A DNA stretch of 64,000 nt from Balneola vulgaris DSM 17893 (lineage in GTDB: Bacteria > Bacteroidota > Rhodothermia > Balneolales > Balneolaceae). The notes below the pieces were generated by a model. The model was not told the origin of the DNA and did not search any database. It was given only the letters and a program-made list of their open reading frames with translations. The stretch is taken from NCBI RefSeq assembly GCF_000375465.1, contig NZ_AQXH01000002.1, positions 286,947-350,946 on the forward strand, written 5' to 3'. Numbering within the stretch: the stretch's first letter is position 1; every line of letters starts with the position of its first letter. Below, piece after piece: positions 44,317 through 53,728 of this stretch. The translations under genes were made by a program, and so were the position numbers.

Positions 44317-45198
44317 ATGATTATTTCAATGACGGGGTTTGGACGGGGTGAAGCCGTAGAAAACGGCATTTCAGCAACCGTAGAGATCAAATCACTCAAT
44401 AGTAGGTACATGGATCTTTCCATTCGTCTACCTCAACGACTTCAAGATAAAGAGCTCACTTTAAAAGAGCTTATTCAGTCCATGATATATCGTGGCAAGC
44501 TGAATGTTTCTGTACACGTGTCGGAAGTTGATTCGGGTGAGCCTCACATTGAAGTAGATGAAGTAAAAGTAAAAGCCTATGCTCGTTTGCTACGCCAGGT
44601 TCAAAGCGCAGCCGATATTGAAGGCGATTTAAGTATCAGAAACATCACGAGTTTTAATGATGTTTTCATCACTAAAGAAGATGATGAAGAAATTTTAGCC
44701 CAAAAATGGGTTGTGGTTCAAAAAGCTGCAAAACAAGCGCTTGAGAATTTAATAGCGATGCGCACTCGAGAAGGAAGTCAATTGAAAAAAGACTTACTCG
44801 AACGCATTGAAGCCATAGAGTTAAACCTCAACGAAGTTGAAAAGGTAAGTGATGGCCGAGTTGATGAGGTACGGAATAAACTCAGAGATCGTATTCAGCA
44901 GTTGCTGGATGATGAAAACTTTGACCGCGATCGGTTAGAAACGGAAATCGCCGTGATTGCTGATAAAATGGACATCACTGAAGAAATTGTTCGAATGCGA
45001 GCACATTTAAAATTCTTTATTGAAGCCATTGAACAGCCAGAGCCATCAGGACGTCGCTTGAATTTCCTCACACAAGAAATGAACCGTGAACTCAACACCA
45101 TTGGTTCTAAAGCCAACGATTCTGGTATTGCACATCACATCGTTCGATCGAAGGAAACATTAGAGCAAATTCGCGAGCAAGTTCAAAACGTAGAATAA
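44317..45198 (+). CDS. YicC family endoribonuclease-like protein
   Basis: The 293-residue protein matches YicC/YloC: N-terminal ISMTGFGRGEA, the basic SLNSRYMDLSIRLP block, a helical DUF1732 C-terminus with RLNFLTQEMNRELNTIGSKA and the ending IVRSKETLEQIREQVQNVE. E. coli YicC has been reported to cleave a small RNA, and B. subtilis YloC to be an endoribonuclease; the physiological role remains incompletely defined. It heads the yicC-gmk-rpoZ-coaBC cluster, an order widely conserved in bacteria. Confidence 0.93.
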   Translation: MIISMTGFGRGEAVENGISATVEIKSLNSRYMDLSIRLPQRLQDKELTLKELIQSMIYRGKLNVSVHVSEVDSGEPHIEVDEVKVKAYARLLRQVQSAADIEGDLSIRNITSFNDVFITKEDDEEILAQKWVVVQKAAKQALENLIAMRTREGSQLKKDLLERIEAIELNLNEVEKVSDGRVDEVRNKLRDRIQQLLDDENFDRDRLETEIAVIADKMDITEEIVRMRAHLKFFIEAIEQPEPSGRRLNFLTQEMNRELNTIGSKANDSGIAHHIVRSKETLEQIREQVQNVE

Positions 45199-45212
45199 GA
45201 AGAGACAGGTAC

Positions 45213-45785
45213 TTGAAAAAAGGAAAACTAATCATATTAGTAGCTCCAAGTGGAGCCGGTAAAAGCACCATTGCTCATAAACTTTTTAAAGACTTCGAGC
45301 AGCTTAAATTTTCAGTTTCAGCCACTACTAGAAAGCCTCGAACAGGCGAAGTAAATGGAACTCATTATCACTTTTTAACGCCTGCAGAATTTGAGGAACG
45401 AATAGCCGAAAAAGACTTCTTAGAGTGGGAAGAATTTTACGGTGGAACACGTTATGGAACCTTACGTTCAGAGGTTGATAAAAATCTAAAATCAGGCTAT
45501 TTTGTTCTGCTTGACGTTGAAGTAAAAGGTGCCGTGAATATCAAAGAACTTTACGGTAATGAGTGCCTCGGCATCTTTATTAAACCACCTTCAATGGAAG
45601 TGCTAAAACAGCGTTTAATAGCCAGAGGCACTGAAAACAACGAATCTTTAGCCCTACGTTTAGAACGAGCTAAAGAAGAACTTACTTACTCCGATCGGTT
45701 CGATCGGGTCATTATTAATGATGATTTAGAGGCAGCCTACGCTCAAGTTAAGCGCGCTGTTGAAGAATTCATGAACTCAAATTAG
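45213..45785 (+). CDS. gmk: Guanylate kinase
   Basis: The 190-residue enzyme phosphorylates GMP and dGMP. It begins at TTG 45213 (LKKGKLIILVAP), with a purine-rich AGAAGAGACAGG stretch at the expected spacing upstream. Walker A is APSGAGKST, the GMP site has SVSATTRKPRTGEVNGTHYHF and the lid EFYGGTRYGTL. Length is standard. rpoZ follows after 5 bases. Confidence 0.95.
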   Translation: MKKGKLIILVAPSGAGKSTIAHKLFKDFEQLKFSVSATTRKPRTGEVNGTHYHFLTPAEFEERIAEKDFLEWEEFYGGTRYGTLRSEVDKNLKSGYFVLLDVEVKGAVNIKELYGNECLGIFIKPPSMEVLKQRLIARGTENNESLALRLERAKEELTYSDRFDRVIINDDLEAAYAQVKRAVEEFMNSN

Positions 45786-45790
45786 AGAAT

Positions 45791-46081
45791 ATGCCAATAA
45801 GAACTATTGACATCGAAGAGCTTAAAAAGACTACCGGCAACAAATATGAGTTGCTAGTTATCATGGCAAAAAGAGCACGTCAAATCGCAGCTCAAGAAAA
45901 ATTAGAGTTGGATGAAAAACTTCAATACTTCGAAGGTTTCGAAGATGACGATGAGTTTTCATTCAATGAAGAACAAGAGCAGATTTCAAAATCTTTTGAA
46001 AAACTTCCTCATGCTGTTCAGCGTGCCATTAATGAAATGGAAGATGGAAAAACTTATTTCCGCCGTCCAGAAGAGGACTAA
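45791..46081 (+). CDS. rpoZ: DNA-directed RNA polymerase omega subunit
   Basis: The 96-residue protein has the omega pattern TTGNKYELLVIMAKRARQIA, in which the RARQI block contacts beta-prime, and a charged C-terminal extension. It supports RNA polymerase assembly and, where the MAR site is retained, ppGpp binding. The gene lies between gmk and coaBC, a common order. Confidence 0.93.
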   Translation: MPIRTIDIEELKKTTGNKYELLVIMAKRARQIAAQEKLELDEKLQYFEGFEDDDEFSFNEEQEQISKSFEKLPHAVQRAINEMEDGKTYFRRPEED

Positions 46082-46083
46082 TT

Positions 46084-47274
46084 ATGCTCTCCGGTAAACG
46101 CATCATCTTAGGTGTTACCGGCGGTATCGCAGCCTATAAGGCTGTTTTTTTACTAAGAGAATTTCAAAAAGCGGGTGCTGAAGTTAGAGTCACAATGACT
46201 CCTTCTGCCACTCGCTTTGTTGGTTTAGATACTTTTGCTTCCTTATCTGGCCATGAAGTTGCCATCGACATCTTCCCAGAAGATTCAGATTCCACCGACT
46301 GGACACGTCATATTTATTGGGGCGAATGGGCTGACCTGTTTGTTATTGCACCTTGTACCGCAAATACCCTATCAAAAATTGCACATGGCACAGCCGATAA
46401 CATGCTAACAAGCACCGTGCTTGCTGCTCGTTGCCCTTTATTGATTTGTCCAACTATGGATGGTGAGATGTATGAATCCCCATCGGTAACGGATAACCTT
46501 AAAACCGTGCAAGAGTTCGGTTACCATGTGTTAGAACCTGAAGCTGGTTTTTTAGCAAGTGGATTAGAAGGAAAAGGTCGATTACCCGAATTTGATGTAA
46601 TTCTAGAAAAAGCCGATGAAATCATTGGTTCGATTGAAGGTCCACTTGCAGGCAAAAAAGTGGTTGTAACTGCAGGTCCTACTAGGGAATACATCGACCC
46701 TGTACGATTCATATCCAACCCTAGCAGCGGCAAGATGGGTATTGCCATGGCAGAGGCCGCATTACGCTTAGGAGCGGCTACACACCTTATTCATGGACCT
46801 ATTCACGTTCCTCATCCAGAAGGTGTTACTACAGAAAGCATTATAAGTGCGGAAGATTTATTTAAAGCTATTCAGAATCACCAAGACGCGGATGTTATCA
46901 TCATGGCGGCCGCCGTTTCAGACTTCACTCCTTCTACAACGCATCAGCATAAAGTTAAAAAGGATCAAGGCTCTTCGTCCATCGATTTAAAGCGCACACA
47001 AGATATACTAGCTTGGCTAGGAGAGCGAAAGCTCGAAGGACAGACTCTGATTGGGTTTGCGATGGAAACTGAGAATTTGATTGATAATGCTACCAGCAAG
47101 CTCAAGAAAAAGAATATTGATTGGATCGTAGCTAATTCCCTCTCTGAAGCTGGTGCAGGCTTTGAAGTTGACACCAATGTAGTTCACTTAATCAGCCCTT
47201 CTGATAGCCTTCAACTCAAAGGTTCAAAACTAGAAGTTGCAACTGCTGTGTTAGGTCATATTTTCAAGAAATAG
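46084..47274 (+). CDS. coaBC: Bifunctional phosphopantothenoylcysteine decarboxylase / phosphopantothenate-cysteine ligase
   Basis: The 396-residue protein has a FMN-dependent CoaC half (ILGVTGGIAAYKAV, APCTANTLSKIAHGTADNM, MEYSP-like PTMDGEMYESP) and a CoaB half from about residue 190 (VVTAGPTREYIDPVRFISNPSSGKMG, AAAVSDFTP, VKKD). It performs two consecutive steps from 4'-phosphopantothenate to 4'-phosphopantetheine. It starts 2 bases after rpoZ and ends 2 bases before the convergent sensor gene. Confidence 0.95.
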   Translation: MLSGKRIILGVTGGIAAYKAVFLLREFQKAGAEVRVTMTPSATRFVGLDTFASLSGHEVAIDIFPEDSDSTDWTRHIYWGEWADLFVIAPCTANTLSKIAHGTADNMLTSTVLAARCPLLICPTMDGEMYESPSVTDNLKTVQEFGYHVLEPEAGFLASGLEGKGRLPEFDVILEKADEIIGSIEGPLAGKKVVVTAGPTREYIDPVRFISNPSSGKMGIAMAEAALRLGAATHLIHGPIHVPHPEGVTTESIISAEDLFKAIQNHQDADVIIMAAAVSDFTPSTTHQHKVKKDQGSSSIDLKRTQDILAWLGERKLEGQTLIGFAMETENLIDNATSKLKKKNIDWIVANSLSEAGAGFEVDTNVVHLISPSDSLQLKGSKLEVATAVLGHIFKK

Positions 47275-47276
47275 CG

Positions 47277-49400
47277 TTATAAGCTATAACTTGCTGACCC
47301 TTTTTCATCCGACATTCTAAAACGGATAATCTGCCCACCATATCCATCCAGTTGTGGTTGTTGTTCGGCTTCTAACTGCTGAAGTAGTGTATTTATCAGT
47401 GTGGAATTGAACTTTTTACTCTCTTCTGTTCGAAGCTCATTTACCGGTGCACATTCACCATATTTAATAGAAATCATTATTTGATCTCCATCTCTTTTCA
47501 ATACTAAATGGATTTGCGGATAAATCTGTGACCTTCTGTTGATTGCATCCACAAGTATTTCATTCAGTAACAAGCCTAAGGTAATAGCTTGATTAATGTT
47601 GATCTGAAGTTCTTCAACATCTGTTGTGATATCCGCTTTATCATCCATTTGCTGAATCTGTTTCACAATTTTATGGATGCACTCAACCGAGGGTATATGC
47701 GAAAAACTTTCACTTTTATATAACAACTCATGTACGGTGGCAATCGACCGAATTCTACCTTCACAGTTCGATAAAATTTCGATTAACTGTGCATCCTTCA
47801 CTTCATATGATTGCAACTGAATCAAGCTAGTAACCAGGGCTAAATTGTTTTTTACACGATGGTGAATTTCACCCAACAACAGCTGCTTTTCATAGAGCGA
47901 TTGTTTTAGTGTACGCTCTTTCTCTTTTAGATCTGTGATATCAATATAAATTCCATACCCTTTAAATGGCTTTTCATTTAGATACACTGGAATAGCTGAC
48001 AGTATCAGATGTTTACGTTCACCGAATTTATTCAACCTAACTACTTCCTTTGTGAGCTTAATTTGGCTCATTCCTAAAGCTGGCATTTTAGGTGCTTCTT
48101 CATATTCATCATCTGGCACTATAACTGCATCAATATCTTCGCCAATGATTTCGGTTTCATCGTAACCAAACAGCTTCTTAAAACTAGAGTTTATCATCTC
48201 CACCTTATTGGTATCGTCTACCATTACTATGGCATTCGAAGAATTCTCGAATAAACTCCTAAATAGCTTCTCACTTTTTCTGATGCGCGTTTCTCTATCA
48301 TTGCGGCTGGTTAGATCCTTGATGATAGATTGAATGTATGTTTGCCCTTCAATATTTATAGCTACTAAACTCACTTCCGTATCTATAACTGTACCATCAA
48401 GTTTAGAATGGCTCCATTCGAAGGTTTGTTGACCTGTTTCAATGGCTTTTTGAATATAATTCATAGCCATCTTATCCGATCTTTCTCCATTTTTCTGAAA
48501 CTCAGGAGAAAAAAACACCGGTGATTGACCGACTATTTCATCCTTTGAACAACCAAATAACTGTGTCGCTCGCTCATTACAATCAAAAAAATGGCCATCT
48601 TTATAAATAAGCACTCCCTCTGTGGAAGAGTCGAACAAAGTTCTATAGCGTAATTCACTTTCTTTTATGCGAAGATCTTTTTGGTAGGCATCGGTTTTAT
48701 CCTCCACAAAACACATGATGGATTCTATACACCTATTATCATCCCAAACCACACTAAAGTTCAGTTTTACTCTCTTTTGAACCGAGTCTTTTTGTGCTAA
48801 AAATGTTTCGATGTGAAATTTTTCATACTCTTTTTCTAGATAGCAGAATAGAGTCTTTTTTACCTCATTAATCTTTTCAGAACCCACAAAGTTGAGGTCA
48901 AAAATCGAAGAGCCTAATACGTCATCAGCCTTTAATCCCGAAATGGCTACCATTTGATCTGACCATTCAGATAATTTCAAATTCCGTTGCCAATGAATAA
49001 TACCTAACTCAGATTTGTATAAATGTTGAGATATTAAATCGCTGTTACGAAGCTCGTGATGATCAACTTGGTTAGTTGCATGGATAGGTGTAATACTGCA
49101 TCTTATTTTATCTGACTCATCACATGCCGCATCTAAAGACAAATAGGTAAGAAACTCTTCATTATTTGCTGCTTTATGCCTTCTAATTATTCTACTCGCG
49201 TAAGGGTCTCCATCTGCACAAATAATACTCTTGTCACACTCAAAACTTAAATCTTCAAGTGATTTATTTTCAAAATAAGTTTCTGGCTGCCCATATAGAT
49301 TTAACGCACCTGCACTTGCTTCTATAATGACAAATGAGCGTTTTTCAATTATAAAAAAGGCATCTTTAGTGCCGTCTTTTACCCAAATCTGATTTTTCAA
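47277..49400 (-). CDS. PAS-domain sensor histidine kinase-like protein with decayed ATPase domain
   Basis: The 707-residue protein has no TM segment and starts at TTG 49400. Residues about 1-500 hold about four PAS-like domains (ITPIHATNQ, MVAISGLKADDVLG, LFDSSTEGVLIYKDGHF, LFENSSNAIVMVDDTNK). Residue 510 starts a HisKA_2-type dimerisation domain GEIHHRVKNNLALVTSL with the phospho-acceptor His. The ATP-binding half is aberrant: the N-box reads LLLNEILVDAINRR, the DxGxG box appears as KYGECAP and the later glycine loops are absent. It may dimerise and be phosphorylated but probably cannot bind ATP normally. A cytoplasmic response regulator partner is not adjacent. Confidence 0.82.
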   Translation of the reverse strand: MKNQIWVKDGTKDAFFIIEKRSFVIIEASAGALNLYGQPETYFENKSLEDLSFECDKSIICADGDPYASRIIRRHKAANNEEFLTYLSLDAACDESDKIRCSITPIHATNQVDHHELRNSDLISQHLYKSELGIIHWQRNLKLSEWSDQMVAISGLKADDVLGSSIFDLNFVGSEKINEVKKTLFCYLEKEYEKFHIETFLAQKDSVQKRVKLNFSVVWDDNRCIESIMCFVEDKTDAYQKDLRIKESELRYRTLFDSSTEGVLIYKDGHFFDCNERATQLFGCSKDEIVGQSPVFFSPEFQKNGERSDKMAMNYIQKAIETGQQTFEWSHSKLDGTVIDTEVSLVAINIEGQTYIQSIIKDLTSRNDRETRIRKSEKLFRSLFENSSNAIVMVDDTNKVEMINSSFKKLFGYDETEIIGEDIDAVIVPDDEYEEAPKMPALGMSQIKLTKEVVRLNKFGERKHLILSAIPVYLNEKPFKGYGIYIDITDLKEKERTLKQSLYEKQLLLGEIHHRVKNNLALVTSLIQLQSYEVKDAQLIEILSNCEGRIRSIATVHELLYKSESFSHIPSVECIHKIVKQIQQMDDKADITTDVEELQININQAITLGLLLNEILVDAINRRSQIYPQIHLVLKRDGDQIMISIKYGECAPVNELRTEESKKFNSTLINTLLQQLEAEQQPQLDGYGGQIIRFRMSDEKGSASYSL

Positions 49401-49587
49401 TTATTCCCCTGGGGTATTAACCCAATGCTTTTGATGAACTAAATTTCGTGTCTACTTATCTATATGTCTGTAAATGATCGGGTATAATGTAATTTCTTTA
49501 AGAAAGAATACAAATTTAAAATCTGACCCAACTTTTTAGCTTGGATGTTTTTAGATTGTTAAATCTAACTTGGGTAAATAAATAAGC

Positions 49588-50010
49588 TTGAAAATTAGAA
49601 ATAAAAAATCGCTAACCACTATTCTGCTGGCGTTATTATGCGTTGTAAGTATGGTGATTCTAGTTTTCGCTAAACCTATCGAAAAGATAGATCCATCTGA
49701 GTTAATGGATCTAAATGAGCTCATAGAAACTAAATTAATTGAAGACCCAGTTATAGGTTCAAACTACAGAACCTATAAAATTGAGGTTGATAGTAGTTTC
49801 ACACGAACGGTGTATAGAGTTCCTGTACCCCCTTCTTTTTCGAAGACCGTATTTCATTTCGATCTTCATAAATCTTTAACAGATTTAAAGCTTGCATCTC
49901 CAGCGAAAGTCCTTTTCCCGGAAAAGGATATGAATATCTATGTGTATGACGGCAACACGATACGTAGTACCATCCGTTTAATTACCACAGAACCTCAAAG
50001 GGCTGAATAG
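49588..50010 (+). CDS. Small single-TM protein of unknown function
   Basis: The 140-residue protein starts at TTG 49588 (LKIRNKKSLTTILLALL) with an N-terminal TM or signal region (about 8-29) and a mixed extracytoplasmic domain with YRVPVPPSFSKTVFHFDLH. No family recognised. It is 1 base from the start of the lipase gene, so the two are probably co-transcribed. I cannot say whether it is a partner of the lipase. Confidence 0.65.
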   Translation: MKIRNKKSLTTILLALLCVVSMVILVFAKPIEKIDPSELMDLNELIETKLIEDPVIGSNYRTYKIEVDSSFTRTVYRVPVPPSFSKTVFHFDLHKSLTDLKLASPAKVLFPEKDMNIYVYDGNTIRSTIRLITTEPQRAE

Positions 50011-50011
50011 C

Positions 50012-50863
50012 ATGACGAATACTCCCGCTATTTTAAAGCGATTGAAGCTTCAAGAGTTTACTCAACCTGATATTATTCCTCTAAAATATCCTGTATTTCT
50101 TTGCCATGGATTTGGCGCTATTGGTTCGTTAGTAAAACCTTCTCCCCTACATGATCCGTGCATGTTGATGAGAGAACATGGAGTATGGGCTTTTGCCCCC
50201 AATGTTGTGCCCTATGCTTCCATTGAAACGAGGGCAAAAAATTGGGTTCGCTTAATCAACTTAGTATGTGATAAATACGGCTTAGAAAAAGTAAGTGTAG
50301 TAGCCCATAGTATGGGTGGCTTAGATATGCGATTTGCTTTAGCTCATCTCGATATTGCCCATAGAGTCACCTCTTTAACTACGGTTGCTTCACCTCATCA
50401 CGGCACATATTTAGCTGATCTGATTCTAAAGACCCCCGAAATCATCACAGAGAAATTAAGCGATGTGGTTGATTGGTTTGGCAATAGTGTATACCCACAA
50501 GAAAAAAGCCAGGTACTAAGTTCGGTTGAACAACTATGTAGGAACTACATTCAAAAGTCCTTCAACCCTAACACACCCAATCATCCTGATATTCCATACT
50601 ATTCGTATAGTGCTGCTGTGGGGAAAGGCACTGAGAAATCATTAAACCCTGTGTTTCTCTTTCAAAATGCTCAAATCTATTCTAAAGAAGGGGTCAACGA
50701 CTCATTTGTATCGGTAGAAAGTGCAAAATGGGGTGAGCATATGGGAACGCTTGAACTTTCGCATATGAACCAAATTAATGTTCAGGTAAGTAAAGAGAAT
50801 AAACCGGTTTACAACCAGTTTTGGACAGGAATTCTACGGATGCTAAAAGAGCAAGGGTTCTAG
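50012..50863 (+). CDS. Alpha/beta-hydrolase, triacylglycerol lipase-like
   Basis: The 283-residue protein has the oxyanion-hole motif PVFLCHGFGAIGS near residue 28 and the nucleophile elbow VVAHSMGGLDMRFALAHL (Ser at about residue 101), plus TTVASPHHGTYLADLI downstream of it, typical of bacterial lipase family I (Pseudomonas-type). The catalytic Asp and His probably lie at KEGVNDSFVS and GTLELSHMNQIN. No signal peptide is present, so it is likely cytosolic or needs another route. It begins 1 base after the small TM protein. Confidence 0.87.
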   Translation: MTNTPAILKRLKLQEFTQPDIIPLKYPVFLCHGFGAIGSLVKPSPLHDPCMLMREHGVWAFAPNVVPYASIETRAKNWVRLINLVCDKYGLEKVSVVAHSMGGLDMRFALAHLDIAHRVTSLTTVASPHHGTYLADLILKTPEIITEKLSDVVDWFGNSVYPQEKSQVLSSVEQLCRNYIQKSFNPNTPNHPDIPYYSYSAAVGKGTEKSLNPVFLFQNAQIYSKEGVNDSFVSVESAKWGEHMGTLELSHMNQINVQVSKENKPVYNQFWTGILRMLKEQGF

Positions 50864-50880
50864 ACGCCTTACTCTTTTAT

Positions 50881-51648
50881 TTACAAAAATACTTCGTCTC
50901 CGTCTTCCTTTAGAAGAGTATAATCAGTTAGATCATATTGAATAGGCGTAACTGTAGCTTTGCCTTCATTCAATACATGAATGTCTGAATCCTCTCGATC
51001 GTCAAGCAGTTCAAACTTTCCAGTTAACCAGTAATAAGCCTGGTTATATGGATCTTTACGATCTTCGTATTCCTCTACGTAACGACTATCAGCCATACGG
51101 CTCCATTCAATACCTTTGAACTCGCCTTCAGGGGCATTCACATTTAGTGTAACACCTTTTGGCAACCCACCACGGTCGAGAACATAGCGCACTACACGGC
51201 GTGCAGCTTCTTGTGCTCCTTTTAGATCTGCGTCTTCAGGGTAGGCTGTGCAACTTACAGCAATCGATGGATAGCCTAGAATCGTACCTTCGGTAGCAGC
51301 ACTAACGGTTCCTGAATACAGAATATTGATACCTGCATTACTCCCGTGGTTAATACCACTTAATACTAGATCAGGCTTTTGCTCCAATAAGTTACCATGT
51401 GCAAGTTTTACACAATCGGCAGGTGTTCCATTTACAGCAAATCCTTTATACTTATTGGCAACCGTCATCTCGTTTGCTCTTAAAGGAACCGACATTGTAA
51501 TAGCGTGCCCAACAGCGCTTTGTTGGCGGTCGGGAGCTACAATCACTACATCCCCAAATTCTTCTGCTACTTCAGCAAGAGCCTTAATACCAGGTGAAAA
51601 AATACCATCGTCGTTACAAACTAAAATCAGTGGTTTTTTGTCGCTCAT
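50881..51648 (-). CDS. surE: 5'-nucleotidase SurE
   Basis: The 255-residue metal-dependent phosphatase begins ILVCNDDGIFSPGIKAL with the Asp pair for metal binding, then APDRQQSAVGHAIT and LVLSGINHGSNAGINILYSGTVSAA. It hydrolyses nucleoside 5' and 3' monophosphates and may act on stress-damaged nucleotides. The start overlaps the panB stop by 1 base, and it is the last gene of the ubiE-fabZ-panB-surE operon. Confidence 0.94.
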   Translation of the reverse strand: MSDKKPLILVCNDDGIFSPGIKALAEVAEEFGDVVIVAPDRQQSAVGHAITMSVPLRANEMTVANKYKGFAVNGTPADCVKLAHGNLLEQKPDLVLSGINHGSNAGINILYSGTVSAATEGTILGYPSIAVSCTAYPEDADLKGAQEAARRVVRYVLDRGGLPKGVTLNVNAPEGEFKGIEWSRMADSRYVEEYEDRKDPYNQAYYWLTGKFELLDDREDSDIHVLNEGKATVTPIQYDLTDYTLLKEDGDEVFL

Positions 51649-52475
51649 TATCCGCCGTATTGTTCTTCTTCGTTAGGAAAATCAATTGATTTAACATCAC
51701 TTATGTACTGTTGAACTGCACCTGTCATTTCAGAATGCAGATCGGCATATCTACGTAAAAATCGTGGATTGAAGCCTTTGTTAAGCCCAAGCATATCGTG
51801 AAGTACTAACACTTGTCCATCGCAACCAGCACCAGCACCAATGCCAATAGTAGGAATGTCTAATTCTTCAGAAACTCTTTTGGCTAGATTAGCAGGTATT
51901 TTTTCTAACACAATGGAAAAACATCCCGCCTCTTGAAGTAGTTTAGCATCTTCGATTAATGCTGTGGCTTCTTCTTCATCGGTAGCTCTTACTTTATATG
52001 TGCCAAACTTATAAATGCTTTGAGGAGTCAACCCTAAATGACCCATCACGGGGATACCTGCATCTACTATTTTTCGAATGGTACCAGCAATTGGTTTTCC
52101 ACCTTCAAGCTTAATAGCGTGAGCGCCAGCTTCTTTCATCATCCGGCCAGCACTAATCAGGGCTTCTTTGGCCGTAACTTGATAACTCATAAAAGGCAGG
52201 TCGGCAATAACAAGTGCTCTATCAACCCCACGTACCACACATGAGGTATGATAAATCATGTGATCTAAAGTCATTGGCACGGTAGTTTCATAACCAGCCA
52301 TCACATTACTTGCCGAATCACCAACCAAAATAATATCAATACCTGCTTGATCAACAATGGTGGCCATCGTAAAATCGTAAGCGGTTAACATGGAGATTTT
52401 CTCTCCATTTCGCTTCATATCTACGACCGTTTGTGTGGTAATTTTTGCGGGGCGATCAGAGGTATTCGTACTCAT
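51648..52475 (-). CDS. panB: 3-methyl-2-oxobutanoate hydroxymethyltransferase
   Basis: The 275-residue enzyme makes ketopantoate from 2-ketoisovalerate and methylene-tetrahydrofolate. Family blocks are [43 protein letters not shown], the KLEGG sugar/metal loop in [14 protein letters not shown] and [18 protein letters not shown]. It shares the operon with fabZ and surE and gives the CoA precursor. Confidence 0.95.
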   Translation of the reverse strand: MSTNTSDRPAKITTQTVVDMKRNGEKISMLTAYDFTMATIVDQAGIDIILVGDSASNVMAGYETTVPMTLDHMIYHTSCVVRGVDRALVIADLPFMSYQVTAKEALISAGRMMKEAGAHAIKLEGGKPIAGTIRKIVDAGIPVMGHLGLTPQSIYKFGTYKVRATDEEEATALIEDAKLLQEAGCFSIVLEKIPANLAKRVSEELDIPTIGIGAGAGCDGQVLVLHDMLGLNKGFNPRFLRRYADLHSEMTGAVQQYISDVKSIDFPNEEEQYGG

Positions 52476-52481
52476 GGTTTT

Positions 52482-52913
52482 TTATTGCTTTGGAACTATT
52501 GCTGCAGATGCTTCTAACTCGCATGCAACTTCACCATCAACGGTTGCAACACCAGTCATAACTACAAAATTACGGCGCATTGAACCTAATGTAACTTCTA
52601 GTTTAAGTTGGTCGCCTGGTACAACTTGACGTCTAAACTTAGCATTCTTAATACCTGTGAATACCATTAATGAGTTTTCAGGATCTTCAACTTTTTCAGT
52701 CATTAATAAAATAGCACCCGCTTGTGCAAGCGCTTCTACTTGTAAAACACCTGGCATAATGGGCTGACCAGGGAAATGACCGTTAAAAAACTCTTCGTTT
52801 ACCGTAACATTTTTAATAGCTACAATTTTATCGTCACCCTTCTCTAATACTCTATCAACTAATAAAAATGGGTAGCGATGAGGTAATACTTTTTTAATGT
52901 CTTCTATATGCAT
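52482..52913 (-). CDS. fabZ: 3-hydroxyacyl-[acyl-carrier-protein] dehydratase
   Basis: The 143-residue hot-dog-fold enzyme removes water in fatty-acid elongation. Its active site is in LPHRYPFLLVDRV and FNGHFPGQPIMPGVLQVEALAQAGA, with the conserved His and Glu. It is the separate FabZ, not the LpxC-FabZ fusion found in many Bacteroidota. It lies 6 bases before panB in the operon. Confidence 0.95.
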   Translation of the reverse strand: MHIEDIKKVLPHRYPFLLVDRVLEKGDDKIVAIKNVTVNEEFFNGHFPGQPIMPGVLQVEALAQAGAILLMTEKVEDPENSLMVFTGIKNAKFRRQVVPGDQLKLEVTLGSMRRNFVVMTGVATVDGEVACELEASAAIVPKQ

Positions 52914-52947
52914 AAATCTGTTTTTTATTAATCCTTAAAATATAAAT

Positions 52948-53637
52948 TTATCGAACCACGCCCACATATATATAGGCAATACCACCAGTTAATTTAATGG
53001 CTTTCATTTCAGTGAATGAATCAGCTTCAACCATTAACTTAATAAAGTTGTCGCCCGCTGGAAAAGCAGCACTAGTTCTAGGTAAGTAGGTATAGGCTTC
53101 ACGGTTACCGCTTAAAAACCCACCTACAGCTGGCATAATATGTTGGCTGTATAAATTGTAAGGCATTTTGAGTAAACCATTGGGTTGCCCAAATTCCAAA
53201 ACTACCACTCTACCACCCGGTTTTACAACACGCGCCATTTCTTTAAGTGCGGTAACAGGCTCGTCTACATTTCGGATTCCAAAAGATATACTTGAAATAT
53301 CGAACCAATTATCTTCATAAGGTAAGTTCATCGCATCTGCTACTTCAAAGTCGATGCTCAACCCTTCTTTTTCTGCTTTGGCAGGAGCTGGCTCAATCAT
53401 AGGAGCACAAAAATCAGTCCCCATAACATATCCTGATTCCCCAACAACCTTTTTAAAGGCAATCGCTAAATCACCGGTTCCTGTTGCGCAATCTAACACA
53501 TGATCACCAGTTTTGGCCTCGCTTTCTAAAATCGCTTTTTTTCGCCACGCATGGTGTACACCAAATGATAAAACTGTATTAATTCTGTCGTAGTCGCTAG
53601 CAATATCAGCGAACATCGACCTTACTTTTTCACTCAT
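52948..53637 (-). CDS. ubiE: Demethylmenaquinone methyltransferase (UbiE/MenG)
   Basis: The 229-residue SAM methyltransferase has VLDCATGTGDLAIAF and the UbiE signatures YDRINTVLSFGVHHAWRKKAI near the N-terminus and DISSISFGIRNVDEPVTALKEMARVVKPGGRVVVLEF. It makes menaquinone (and, in other bacteria, ubiquinone); with a Bacteroidota-type SdhC, menaquinone is the likely quinone. It leads a four-gene operon. Confidence 0.94.
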   Translation of the reverse strand: MSEKVRSMFADIASDYDRINTVLSFGVHHAWRKKAILESEAKTGDHVLDCATGTGDLAIAFKKVVGESGYVMGTDFCAPMIEPAPAKAEKEGLSIDFEVADAMNLPYEDNWFDISSISFGIRNVDEPVTALKEMARVVKPGGRVVVLEFGQPNGLLKMPYNLYSQHIMPAVGGFLSGNREAYTYLPRTSAAFPAGDNFIKLMVEADSFTEMKAIKLTGGIAYIYVGVVR

Positions 53638-53728
53638 AATTTTATTGGATTATTTAAAGCGTAAAACCAATTCTTTAGCCTGATGGTTTCAAGCTTTGAA
53701 GATAAGCAACATTCCTCATATATATGGA

